Shown here one piece after another: positions 8,936 to 17,123 of a stretch of 64,000 nucleotides of DNA. Numbering within the stretch: the stretch's first letter is position 1; each line of letters opens with the position of its first letter. The translations under genes were made by a program, and so were the position numbers. Source of the DNA: Flavobacterium sp. Root901 (GTDB lineage Bacteria > Bacteroidota > Bacteroidia > Flavobacteriales > Flavobacteriaceae); assembly GCF_001429765.1 (NCBI RefSeq), contig NZ_LMJB01000006.1, positions 514,338 through 578,337 of the forward strand. The letters are read 5' to 3'. The notes beneath the pieces are model-generated. The model searched no databases, had not been told where the DNA came from, and saw only the letters and a list, made by a program, of their open reading frames with translations.

Positions 8936-9011
8936 AACTGAAATTCATCAACAGCTTAATTTCATCAATGTTAATTTTAATAATTTTCTAAGAAAAATTT
9001 AATGTGAGTCT

Positions 9012-9040
9012 TTGAATTTTTGTGCTGTTTAATATATTTG
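9012..9040 (+). promoter_or_regulatory. Promoter of the TonB receptor gene
   Basis: TTG at 9012-9014, an 18-bp spacer, then TATATTTG at 9033-9040, a full match to the Bacteroidota -7 consensus TAnnTTTG. It lies 38 bases before the start codon. Confidence 0.65.
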
Positions 9041-9077
9041 TAATCAGTCTAAATAAAAATAAATCACATAATTTTAT

Positions 9078-11459
9078 ATGAAAGCAATTTTTAAAGCGCT
9101 TAAAAACAATGTTTTATCACAGGTTTTTCTAACATTTCTGATCCTGTTTTTATGTTCAGAAGTCGCTTTTTCTCAGTCAAATACGGGGACAATCTCAGGT
9201 CATGCAATTTTGAAAGACGGAAATTCTTTACAAGGTGCGGCCGTAAAAATTTCAGAATTAAACAAAGCTGTCACAACAGATTCTGACGGCGCTTATCAAT
9301 TAAAAAATATTCCGTTTGGAACTTATTTAGTAGAAATAAAATTAAACGGTTACGACGCTGCTCCGGCATCTGTTTTAGTAGATCAGCATAATCCAAATCC
9401 GGTTTTGGATTTTGAACTTAGTTATACTTCTCAAAAATTAGAAGAGGTTATTGTAAGTTCCGGAGGAAACAGATTTGCGAGAAAAGAAAGTGAAGAAGTT
9501 TCTAAAATGAAACTTAAAAACATGGAAAATCCGCAGGTTTACACCATTGTAAGTAAAGAACTTATGAAAGAGCAGGTCATAACAGATTATAATAGTGCTT
9601 TTAAAAATGTTCCAGGCGCCGGTATTGCAGAAGTAAGAAATCAGGGAAGAACAACCAATATTTCTAGAGGATTTGCAACACCGCAATTAGTAAGAAATGG
9701 AGTTGGAAGTTTTACGTATACCACAATTGATCCGGCCAACTTAGAACGTATTGAGGTAATTAAAGGACCATCGGCAACTTTGTTTGGCAGTACAATTTCT
9801 TCTTTTGGAGGATTGTTTAACAGGGTTACAAAGAAACCTTTTGATTTTTTTAAAGGTGAAGTTTCATATTCTGCAGGAGATTGGGATTTAAACCGTTTTA
9901 CAGCCGATATTAATACTCCGCTAAATGATGAAAAAACAGCACTTTTTAGAATCAATACAGCTTTGCATAGCGAAAGAAGTTTTCAGGATGCGGGATTCAA
10001 TAAGAGCTTTTTTATTGCACCGAGTTTTTCTTATCAGGTAAGCGAAAGACTGACTTTACTTATTGATGCGGAGTTCAGCGCATCAAAAGGAACTTCTCCG
10101 ACAAGATTGGCCCCTTATACAAAAGCTGATGCTATAGCACACAGTATCGAAGAAATGGGAATTCCGTATAAGCTTTCTTTTGCCAACAATACGGTTAATT
10201 ATAACAGTCAGCAATACAATATTTTTGCTCAGTTAAAATACAAAATCTCAGACGAATGGACATCGCAGACTATTGTTTCGCGTACAAGATCATCATCAGA
10301 AGGATATGTCGTGCAATTGACTGCTTTGAGCAACGAAACGCTGAGACAACAAGTTACGAATCAGGATTATCCTTATTACGGAACTGATATTCAGCAGAAT
10401 TTTAACGGTGATTTTAAAATTGGAAGTCTGCGTAACAGAGTAGTGGCAGGTTTTGATTTCTACAGTCTTCGTGCAACACGCAACGATGCATCTGTAAATA
10501 TGCCGGCTGTTAATTTTAGACAACCGGGAGATGCCTATAATAATTTTACTATTGATAAAATAAAACCATTATTTGCAACAGCGACTTACGTGAATTATAC
10601 ATCCAATAACGAAAGAACATATAGTACCTATGTTTCTGATGTACTGAATCTTACAGATCGATTAATTGTAATGGGAGGTATCAGGGCTGACCGTTATATT
10701 AATAAAGGAGCGTATTATCCAAGTACAAACCTTACTACAGGTAATTACAACCAGACTGCTTTTTCTCCTAGATTTGGAGCAGTTTATCAGGTTGTTAAAG
10801 AAAAGATTTCTGTATTTGCCAATTACATGAACGGATTTAATAATGTTGGCGGATCAGATTTTAACGGAGATACTTTTAAGCCAAATCAGGCCAATCAATT
10901 TGAAAGCGGAGTTAAATTTGACTTCAATAAAATTAGTGCGACTTTGAGTTATTATGACATTAAAGTAACGAATGTAACCCGTGATGATCCGGAACATGCC
11001 AATTTTCAAATTCAGGACGGTACACAGTTAAGTAAAGGTTTTGAAGCTGAACTTATTGCAAACCCTGTTAAAGGTTTAAATATTGTAGCAGGTTATACTT
11101 ATAATGACAGTAGATTAACAAAAGCTAATCCAGCTACTAACGGATTACGACCAACAACCGCAGGTTCGCCTACAACTGCCAATCTTTGGGCAAGTTACAG
11201 ATTAACTCAGGGTACAGCATCCGGTCTTGGATTTGGTGTTGGAGGAATCTACGGAAGCCAGTATTTCCAGACTAATACGGCTGCTTTTAAATTCAGTATT
11301 CCTGAATATACGGTTCTAGATGCTTCTGTTTTCTACGACAGGCCAAAATACAGGTTAGGTTTAAAAGTAGATAATCTTACGAATGAAAAATATTGGTCAT
11401 ACCGTTTAGCTGCTCAAAATCCGACGAGAATAACAGGAAATATTACTTTAAAATTCTAA
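9078..11459 (+). CDS. TonB-dependent siderophore-type outer membrane receptor
   Basis: 793 residues. A signal peptide (to about residue 32, AFSQ) is followed by a carboxypeptidase-like regulatory beta domain (about 36-115, GTISGHAILKDG), then a plug (about 130-250, with NVPGAGIAEVRNQGRTTNISRGF and ERIEVIKGPSATLFG) and a beta-barrel ending in an aromatic residue (ITLKF). The plug motifs are of the FhuA/FecA type used for ferric siderophores. The PepSY membrane protein 56 bases downstream fits ferric-siderophore use. It is a clear paralogue of the receptor at 47014: both share QVYxxVxKELxK and GPSATLFG. Confidence 0.92.
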   Translation: MKAIFKALKNNVLSQVFLTFLILFLCSEVAFSQSNTGTISGHAILKDGNSLQGAAVKISELNKAVTTDSDGAYQLKNIPFGTYLVEIKLNGYDAAPASVLVDQHNPNPVLDFELSYTSQKLEEVIVSSGGNRFARKESEEVSKMKLKNMENPQVYTIVSKELMKEQVITDYNSAFKNVPGAGIAEVRNQGRTTNISRGFATPQLVRNGVGSFTYTTIDPANLERIEVIKGPSATLFGSTISSFGGLFNRVTKKPFDFFKGEVSYSAGDWDLNRFTADINTPLNDEKTALFRINTALHSERSFQDAGFNKSFFIAPSFSYQVSERLTLLIDAEFSASKGTSPTRLAPYTKADAIAHSIEEMGIPYKLSFANNTVNYNSQQYNIFAQLKYKISDEWTSQTIVSRTRSSSEGYVVQLTALSNETLRQQVTNQDYPYYGTDIQQNFNGDFKIGSLRNRVVAGFDFYSLRATRNDASVNMPAVNFRQPGDAYNNFTIDKIKPLFATATYVNYTSNNERTYSTYVSDVLNLTDRLIVMGGIRADRYINKGAYYPSTNLTTGNYNQTAFSPRFGAVYQVVKEKISVFANYMNGFNNVGGSDFNGDTFKPNQANQFESGVKFDFNKISATLSYYDIKVTNVTRDDPEHANFQIQDGTQLSKGFEAELIANPVKGLNIVAGYTYNDSRLTKANPATNGLRPTTAGSPTTANLWASYRLTQGTASGLGFGVGGIYGSQYFQTNTAAFKFSIPEYTVLDASVFYDRPKYRLGLKVDNLTNEKYWSYRLAAQNPTRITGNITLKF

Positions 11460-11515
11460 AATTTTAAGTTCATCATTTTAAACGATATTATCTACATTTG
11501 GACTTTATTAAAATT

Positions 11516-12598
11516 ATGGCCAAAGGTTTAAAAAAAACAATAAGACAAATACATTTGTGGCTCGGTTTAGCATCGGGCCTCATTGTTTTTATAATAAGCA
11601 TAACAGGATTTTTATATGTTTTTGAAGAGGAAATCCGCGATTTTACAAATAAGGAATATCTGCACGTTCCGGTTCAGCAAAAATCTTTTATCGGTTTAAA
11701 AACTATAATCGAAAATTATGAACGTCTGGAGCCAAAACAGAAAATGACAGCCTTAAAAATAAATAGGGAAGAGCCCAATGCAGCCGTTGAGATTTCAACT
11801 AAAAAGAAAAAAACGTATTATTTTAATCCGTATGACGGCAGTTTAATCAATAAGCAAGGTTCTGACTGGTTAAATGTTGTTTTAGAAATACACCGTACTT
11901 TATTATTAGGCGAATTTGGAGAATTTATTCAGGGCTGGGCAGTTGTGATTTTCATTATCATGCTGATAACGGGGCTTGTTTTATGGTTTCCAAATCAAAG
12001 ACGTTTACTAAAACAATCTCTAAAAATAAAATGGAGCGGCTCTTTTAAAAGGGTTAATTATGACCTGCATCAGGTTTTAGGATTTTACGCTTCTGTTATT
12101 TTACTTTTAATTGCTTTTACCGGAACTTATTTTAAATACGACACTGTAAAAAAATCGGTTAATCTTATAACAGGATCAACTCTTAGAAAAGGAGATGAGG
12201 TTTTGTCTAAAGAAAAAGTAGATTCTGCTGCCATTCCGGTTCGGTACAGTGCAATATATGAAACGGCAAATTCCAAATATCCGGGAGCAGTTTCGGTTTC
12301 ATTTTCGATTAGAAAAACGGGTGAATTAAGATTAAGAATGACTTATCCAAATGATTGGGCCAGAAATCAAAACACGATTTTCTTTGACGGAAAAACAGGA
12401 CAGATGCTGCGTACGAAACTTTATAAAGACAACAATGCTGCTGACATTTACGAAGCCAGTAATCACGATCTGCATACCGGAGTTTTCTTTGGCCTTGCCG
12501 GAAAAATTATCTGGTGTTTAGTAAGCCTGATTGGAGCTTCGCTTCCCATAACCGGATTTATTATTTGGTGGAAGAAGGGGAAGAAAAAGAAGAAATAG
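11516..12598 (+). CDS. PepSY-associated TM helix protein (ferric siderophore reductase-like)
   Basis: 360 residues from the ATG at 11516. The frame opens at a TTG at 11498, which is less likely as the start. An N-terminal helix (about 13-37), two internal helices (near 140-160 and 190-212) and a C-terminal helix before a Lys-rich tail form the PepSY_TM layout, with conserved His at LRQIHLWLGL-like and EIHRTLLLG positions and HDLHTG near the C-terminus. Such proteins (FsrB/PiuB type) are thought to bind heme and reduce ferric siderophores at the inner membrane. It follows the receptor gene in the same direction and was probably co-transcribed. Confidence 0.85.
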   Translation: MAKGLKKTIRQIHLWLGLASGLIVFIISITGFLYVFEEEIRDFTNKEYLHVPVQQKSFIGLKTIIENYERLEPKQKMTALKINREEPNAAVEISTKKKKTYYFNPYDGSLINKQGSDWLNVVLEIHRTLLLGEFGEFIQGWAVVIFIIMLITGLVLWFPNQRRLLKQSLKIKWSGSFKRVNYDLHQVLGFYASVILLLIAFTGTYFKYDTVKKSVNLITGSTLRKGDEVLSKEKVDSAAIPVRYSAIYETANSKYPGAVSVSFSIRKTGELRLRMTYPNDWARNQNTIFFDGKTGQMLRTKLYKDNNAADIYEASNHDLHTGVFFGLAGKIIWCLVSLIGASLPITGFIIWWKKGKKKKK

Positions 12599-12603
12599 TT
12601 TTT

Positions 12604-12797
12604 AGTTTTCAGTCGCAGTCTCAGTTTTCAGTCTCAAATTGATATTCAACAAACTTTGTCAAAGTTTTAAACTTTGACAAAGTTATAGCGACTGCAAACT
12701 GCGACTGCAAACTGCGACTGCAAACTGCGACTGCAAACTGCGACTGCAAACTGCGACTGCAAACTGCGACTTCAAACTGCGACTGCAAACTGCGACT
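12604..12797. repeat. Composite intergenic repeat: 29-base block, long palindrome, 13-bp tandem array
   Basis: Three parts in order. A 29-base block at 12604-12632 is found again without change at 28098-28126. A 33-base near-perfect palindrome at 12652-12684 has arms AACTTTGTCAAA / TTTGACAAAGTT. Then come eight copies of GCGACTGCAAACT (12688-12791; copy seven has one change) and a partial ninth. The reverse complement of the unit, AGTTTGCAGTCGC, differs by one base from AGTTTTCAGTCGC in the first block, so the whole element could fold back on itself. It lies between two convergent genes. Confidence 0.9.
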
Positions 12798-12799
12798 AA

Positions 12800-14254
12800 C
12801 TATTTAAGACATCTACCTCTCGGTTCGTCTCCTTCATGAAGTACAATTTCAGAATGCAGGAATTGTGCGGCATCTGCAGAATCTTTTACTTTTACGGCAC
12901 TGCGTTCCAGCATTTCGGCTTCAAAGTCTTTTAAAACACTTTTTCTGATTCCGGATTTTCTCCATTGTGAAGAAGGTTTGCATCCTTTTGCGATTCCGCG
13001 AGCGAGCGAAAGCGCGTCCAAAAGTGCCTGATTTGCTCCTTGACCTTTAAACGGACTCATTGGATGGGCTGCGTCGCCAATTAAAGTTATTTGTTTTCCT
13101 TTTTCAAGCATTTCAGATTTAAGTAATTCCCGATCATAAACAGGATATCCGGAAATTTGAGCTTGGTGAGTTGCTGCTAAAATTTGCGGAATCGGCTCGT
13201 GCCATTGCGTTCTTTTGCAGGCTTCTTCTTTAAGTGCTTCAGGTCCTTTAGCGCTAAGTGCTTTAGCTTCTTCTTCCGGCATAGGAAAACTAAGCTGCCA
13301 CATAATCGAATCTGATGTAAAGGGCATTATATAAATTCGTTCATTTCCGTTTGCAGTCTGAAAAACCGTTGCAGAATCCAATAAAAGACTATCGGTATTT
13401 TCAAGTGCACTCAACGGGCAAATTCCCAAAATAACAATACAGTCTAAATAACGTAAAGGACTAACATCATCGCCAATTAAGAGCTTTCGAACAGCACTGC
13501 GAATACCGTCAGCTCCAACTAAAAGATTTGCTTTGAAGTTTTTTATTTCTCCATTTACCTGAAAATTCAAATCTACAGTTTCATCTTCATTCTGCTTAAA
13601 ATCAATTAATTGATGTCCCCATTGTACAGCATCAGTTGTACCGAGTTGTTTAAGCAATGCCAAACGCAGCGATTGTCTCGCAATGTGAATATTAGTACGT
13701 TTTGGAGATTTTTTTTCAGTATCAGACTGAAGCCATTTTCGAACTCCCCATTCGCCAATTACTTTTCCTTCGGTAGTATGAACTAAATGTCGGGTTGAAA
13801 CCACACCTTCCTCCAAAGAAAAAATACCGAAACCTTCAATTGCTTTGCTGGCTTGCTGTAATGTAAGTCCGTAACCCTGAGATCTCGCCTCAAAATCAGG
13901 ATCACGTTCAAAGAGAGTAAAAGGAATTCCGCGATGTAAACATGCCACAGCCAGCGCAACGCCGCCAATACCGGCACCAATAATAGCAACATGCGGATAG
14001 TTTTCTTTATCAGCCGGAGGATGGTTTACTGAAGCAATTAATCCGGATCCGGAACAATTTAAGCAAGTATATAAAGGAGCTTTAGGACGAACAGGTTCCT
14101 TTTCGCCGCCAGCATTTTTTTCAAATTGCGCTAAAGCATTCTCATAGCTGAGCCTTACTTTTTTGCTGAGTCTTCGGCTTTTTTTACCACGTCCCTGGCA
14201 TTCCTGGCAAACTGCCCAGCTGGTCTTTTCTGTTTCCTCTGTTTTCACTTCCAT
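12800..14254 (-). CDS. FAD-dependent monooxygenase with N-terminal zinc-finger-like domain
   Basis: 484 residues from the ATG at 14254; a TTG at 14293 would add 13 residues that overlap a hairpin. Residues 16-71 hold two CxxCxGxG motifs (C16/C19 and C64/C67) like DnaJ zinc ribbons. The rest is a PHBH/TetX-type flavin monooxygenase: IIGAGIGG at 91-98 (FAD dinucleotide fold), GADGIRS, and GDAAHPMSPFKGQGANQALLDA near the C-terminal third. Such enzymes hydroxylate aromatic or polyketide substrates with NAD(P)H and O2. The zinc-ribbon fusion is the unusual part. It stands alone between two intergenic hairpins. Confidence 0.85.
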   Translation of the reverse strand: MEVKTEETEKTSWAVCQECQGRGKKSRRLSKKVRLSYENALAQFEKNAGGEKEPVRPKAPLYTCLNCSGSGLIASVNHPPADKENYPHVAIIGAGIGGVALAVACLHRGIPFTLFERDPDFEARSQGYGLTLQQASKAIEGFGIFSLEEGVVSTRHLVHTTEGKVIGEWGVRKWLQSDTEKKSPKRTNIHIARQSLRLALLKQLGTTDAVQWGHQLIDFKQNEDETVDLNFQVNGEIKNFKANLLVGADGIRSAVRKLLIGDDVSPLRYLDCIVILGICPLSALENTDSLLLDSATVFQTANGNERIYIMPFTSDSIMWQLSFPMPEEEAKALSAKGPEALKEEACKRTQWHEPIPQILAATHQAQISGYPVYDRELLKSEMLEKGKQITLIGDAAHPMSPFKGQGANQALLDALSLARGIAKGCKPSSQWRKSGIRKSVLKDFEAEMLERSAVKVKDSADAAQFLHSEIVLHEGDEPRGRCLK

Positions 14255-14279
14255 TTTAGTCCGCTTGATCTCACATGAA

Positions 14280-14328
14280 AAATCCCATCTCAAAAGAAAC
14301 GGGATTTATTTTTGGTCCCGCAAAGATA
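14280..14328 (-). promoter_or_regulatory. Possible promoter and leader hairpin of the monooxygenase gene
   Basis: On the minus strand TATCTTTG (14328-14321) matches the -7 consensus. It is followed by a 12-bp stem (14307-14296 with 14291-14280, two G-U pairs) with a TTTT loop and a short T stretch, ahead of the ATG at 14254. The stem pairs better in the minus-strand transcript than in the plus one. It could be an attenuator or a stray terminator. No good -33 box was found. Confidence 0.35.
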
Positions 14329-14424
14329 CAATTACTCCCTGTTATTTTATAACTTTTACAAATGATTATATAAGCATAAATGGCAGGATTAAAGTAATTT
14401 TAATAAAATTTAAAAACTTAAGTT

Positions 14425-14619
14425 ATGAGCACAAATAATCAAAATCCGAATGTCACTCATAAAAGTGGCTCAGATAATCGAAATGACATGAGAAAGCATC
14501 AATATAAGGATCATGATGAAATTTTGACAAACGATGAAAATTATGATGTTGATACTCATAAATTTAAAGGGCAAGAGCCTGAATTTGACGATAAGTTGAA
14601 TAATGAAGAAAAAAAATAA
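14425..14619 (+). CDS. Small hydrophilic protein, unknown function
   Basis: 64 residues, very rich in Asn, Asp, Lys and Glu, with no hydrophobic segment and no cysteine. It probably has little fixed structure. It has an ATG start and its own strong terminator 5 bases after the stop, which supports it being real. Similar small charged proteins in flavobacteria are often stress-linked, but I do not recognise a family. Confidence 0.65.
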   Translation: MSTNNQNPNVTHKSGSDNRNDMRKHQYKDHDEILTNDENYDVDTHKFKGQEPEFDDKLNNEEKK

Positions 14620-14624
14620 AAAGC

Positions 14625-14660
14625 AAAAACGTCTCAAAATTCTATTTGAGACGTTTTTAT
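14625..14660 (+). terminator. Rho-independent terminator
   Basis: A 14-bp stem (AAAAACGTCTCAAA / TTTGAGACGTTTTT) with a 6-base loop, ending the small protein gene. Confidence 0.9.
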
Positions 14661-14825
14661 TTAGTACTATATCAATAAAACAATGAATTCAGAGTATTTC
14701 AATCCTCGAAAGCAGTACATTTTTTTATAAAAATTAAAAAGTGAAAAAATTATGAGTTGATTTTTATAGATTTGTAAATTCTATTATATTTCCAAAAAAA
14801 TAGTTGGGAAACAATTATAAATTTA

Positions 14826-15467
14826 ATGACAATGAAATCGGTTACTTCAATATTCTTATTCTTAATGTTCGTCTGTTCCAATTCTTACTCACAATTAAGT
14901 TCAGATAAAATATTTGAAAGCTTTAAGCAGGGAGAACGAACAAATTGTTCATCAATAGCCTTTATTAAAGCTTCCTTAAATGTTTATGGACTGGATAATC
15001 TTTTTGAAATAGAACAACTGAACGAAAAAGAAAGTAAAATAACGCTCAAAAACAACGCATCATTCATTTTAAAAAGTGACGAATTAAACAAAGCCAAAGT
15101 ATCTGCAGATTTTGTATACATTAAAGATAACCCTGACAGCGAAAGAATTACAGATTACGCAATACTGACTTACGCCGTAATGGCAAAGTACAAACAGATT
15201 ATTGATAAAGATCCAAGTTTTGATAAAGCACTTGAAGATCTGGAAGATGGAGAAGTATACACGCCTACAATCTATAAATATTTAGGATTTAAAGAAGGCA
15301 AACAGGTGCAGAAGTTAAAAAGAGAATCCGGAAGTGAGTTTTGCGGAGTTGTTGCGTGGTCGACTGCACATGCTGTTTTTGTATGCGAGGATTTTATGGA
15401 CTATTATGGCAATAGAAAAAGCATTTGGATAAAATATCCGGGACGTTTTAGAATAATTAAGTCCTAA
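14826..15467 (+). CDS. Exported protein of unknown function, possible papain-like fold
   Basis: 213 residues with a signal peptide (about 1-22, SNSYSQ). Cys at GERTNCSSIAFIKA (about residue 41) and His at AWSTAHAVFV, followed by YYGN, resemble the Cys-His-Asn/Asp order of papain-like or transglutaminase-like folds. I cannot confirm catalysis. The middle is charged and helical. It has a promoter-like TAGATTTG at 14767-14774. Function unknown. Confidence 0.7.
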   Translation: MTMKSVTSIFLFLMFVCSNSYSQLSSDKIFESFKQGERTNCSSIAFIKASLNVYGLDNLFEIEQLNEKESKITLKNNASFILKSDELNKAKVSADFVYIKDNPDSERITDYAILTYAVMAKYKQIIDKDPSFDKALEDLEDGEVYTPTIYKYLGFKEGKQVQKLKRESGSEFCGVVAWSTAHAVFVCEDFMDYYGNRKSIWIKYPGRFRIIKS

Positions 15468-15578
15468 AAAAATAAAGTAAAGATTTCTTTTTAATTTGTT
15501 ATTGTAATTTTTTACTTACATAATTAGTGCTAACAATAAAAAATGTTAAATTTTTCTAAAAAAAAGAAATCAATAAAG

Positions 15579-15608
15579 TTGTAAATCAAGTTAATTTATA
15601 TATTTTTG
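15579..15608 (+). promoter_or_regulatory. Promoter of the 150-residue exported protein gene
   Basis: TTG at 15579-15581, a 19-bp spacer, then TATTTTTG at 15601-15608: a textbook Bacteroidota promoter 31 bases before the ATG. Confidence 0.7.
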
Positions 15609-15639
15609 TCCTAACCAACAACTAATTTATATCTAAGAA

Positions 15640-16092
15640 ATGAAAAGCAAAATTACCCTACTAAGTATTCTTTTCTTTTTGGTAACTGCTGCTGCTTCAG
15701 CACAGGCTAAGAATGCTCCAAGAAGTATTATCAGTACAACAGCTCTAATCCGTAAATACCACGATCAAAAAGAATTGAGCGGTATGCAAAAAGGAGAACT
15801 TTTGGAATTATATATTGAGCGTATTAAAGTTTTAGTGAAAACTCTTCCTTATATCGCTTTAGTTACTAAACCAGGAGTTACAATGGCAGACCTTGGTATT
15901 CCAGACGATGGAGATCACAAAAAAATATTAGATAACCAAGCAGTTGGTACATCAACTTTCTTAGATACTACAGTAGAGTTTCAAAGAAAAATGATGCCTT
16001 ACTCAGATAAAGGAAATCTTATCGCTGCGATTTTATTCTATGAAAACACATTAAAATCATTACACGAGTTCAACGAACTGAACGAAATGTAA
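15640..16092 (+). CDS. Small exported protein of unknown function
   Basis: 150 residues with a clean signal peptide (ending ASAQA near residue 23). The rest is mostly helical (residues 35-75 and 105-150 amphipathic), with a PDDGDHK loop and no cysteine. Codon choice looks biased toward C-ending codons in places, as in strongly expressed genes. Combined with a strong promoter and terminator, it suggests an abundant periplasmic protein. No family recognised. Confidence 0.75.
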   Translation: MKSKITLLSILFFLVTAAASAQAKNAPRSIISTTALIRKYHDQKELSGMQKGELLELYIERIKVLVKTLPYIALVTKPGVTMADLGIPDDGDHKKILDNQAVGTSTFLDTTVEFQRKMMPYSDKGNLIAAILFYENTLKSLHEFNELNEM

Positions 16093-16110
16093 CAGATGTA
16101 AAAATTAGTT

Positions 16111-16148
16111 AAAAGCTCCAAAATTATTTAATTTTGGAGCTTTTTTTA
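16111..16148 (+). terminator. Rho-independent terminator
   Basis: Stem AAAAGCTCCAAAATT / AATTTTGGAGCTTTT with a short loop and a T run. It also separates the convergent acetyltransferase gene. Confidence 0.9.
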
Positions 16149-16153
16149 TTTTG

Positions 16154-16720
16154 TTATTTTTTTGAATTTTCCCTTAATTCATTCCATTCTCTTTTAAGCA
16201 TTGCGTATTGAAATTCGCTTCCCCATTTTCCTTTAAAGAATATATTTTCAATAAAATGCCCTTCTTCTCTAAAGCCGATGCTTTTTAACAGCTGGATTGA
16301 AGCCCTGTTTTCAGCATCCACTATTTCAACTACACGGTGGATTTTTATTTCATCAAACAGAAAAGCCAGAATTCCTAAAAGAACTTCTTTTGCATATCCT
16401 TTTCTTTGTTCCAAATGCGAAATTGTAATTCCAATTTCTGCAATCCGGATATCATACAAATCTAATTTAATAGCACAGTCACCAATCAGTTTTCCGGTTG
16501 CACTGTTTTCAATTGCGTATTGCACCCATTCTCCCGCATTGCCAAAATATTTGGTTGAATTGTCTTTTATAAATTCTTCGGCCTGTTCTGTTGTCATAAC
16601 ATCAAAACCCTGATATTTTGTAACTTCAGGATTAGAACGGTAAGTCATAAAATCAGAAAGATCAGATAATGCCAGATGCCGAATGTTAAGTCGTGTTGTG
16701 TTTATGTATAATGGTTTCAT
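16154..16720 (-). CDS. GNAT family N-acetyltransferase (RimJ/RimL type)
   Basis: 188 residues. The opening TTRLNIRHLALSDL is typical of RimL-like proteins. The acetyl-CoA loop is visible as EQRKGYAKEVLLGILAF (Q/R-x-x-G-x-A type), followed by VDAENRASIQLLKSIGFREEG, which is the usual beta-bulge and C-terminal motif. It is cytosolic. The acceptor is unknown; family members acetylate protein N-termini, antibiotics or metabolites. It is single and convergent with the previous gene. Confidence 0.9.
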   Translation of the reverse strand: MKPLYINTTRLNIRHLALSDLSDFMTYRSNPEVTKYQGFDVMTTEQAEEFIKDNSTKYFGNAGEWVQYAIENSATGKLIGDCAIKLDLYDIRIAEIGITISHLEQRKGYAKEVLLGILAFLFDEIKIHRVVEIVDAENRASIQLLKSIGFREEGHFIENIFFKGKWGSEFQYAMLKREWNELRENSKK

Positions 16721-17123
16721 TATTAAGAGAGTTCTCCTTTATTTATTTTGAATAATTATATTTTGAATATTAAGCGAATATACAAATTGAAATAGTTTTT
16801 CAGGCAGTTGAGTTTTTAAAACTAGTTGAATGTTAAGGTATGTTTATTCTTATTTAGTAAAAAAGAGAATATGTATAAAAAAGGCGTTAAATTTTTCTGT
16901 ATTCTCATTTATTTTATCTTAAATTGTAAAGTATGTATCTATATTTATTCTTGATTTTTTATTTTCATTAAAAATTTAATATGCTGAATATTAGTATTTT
17001 GTGATTCCGAAATCGTTATATTGATCTTGATTTTTTGTCAACCTTTTCTTTAATTTATTTTTAAGCTCTAGTTTCGTTAAGTTCTATTTTATGGATACTA
17101 ACTAATTAAAAAAACCGAAACTT
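16721..17123. other. AT-rich spacer between divergent genes
   Basis: 403 bases, very AT-rich, holding the promoters of the acetyltransferase (-) and the glucanase (+). No clear palindrome, RNA or conserved -7 box at standard spacing was found. Confidence 0.5.

Noticed and set aside
12688..12797. CRISPR array
   Set aside because: Direct 13-bp units with no spacers and no cas genes; it is a simple tandem repeat.
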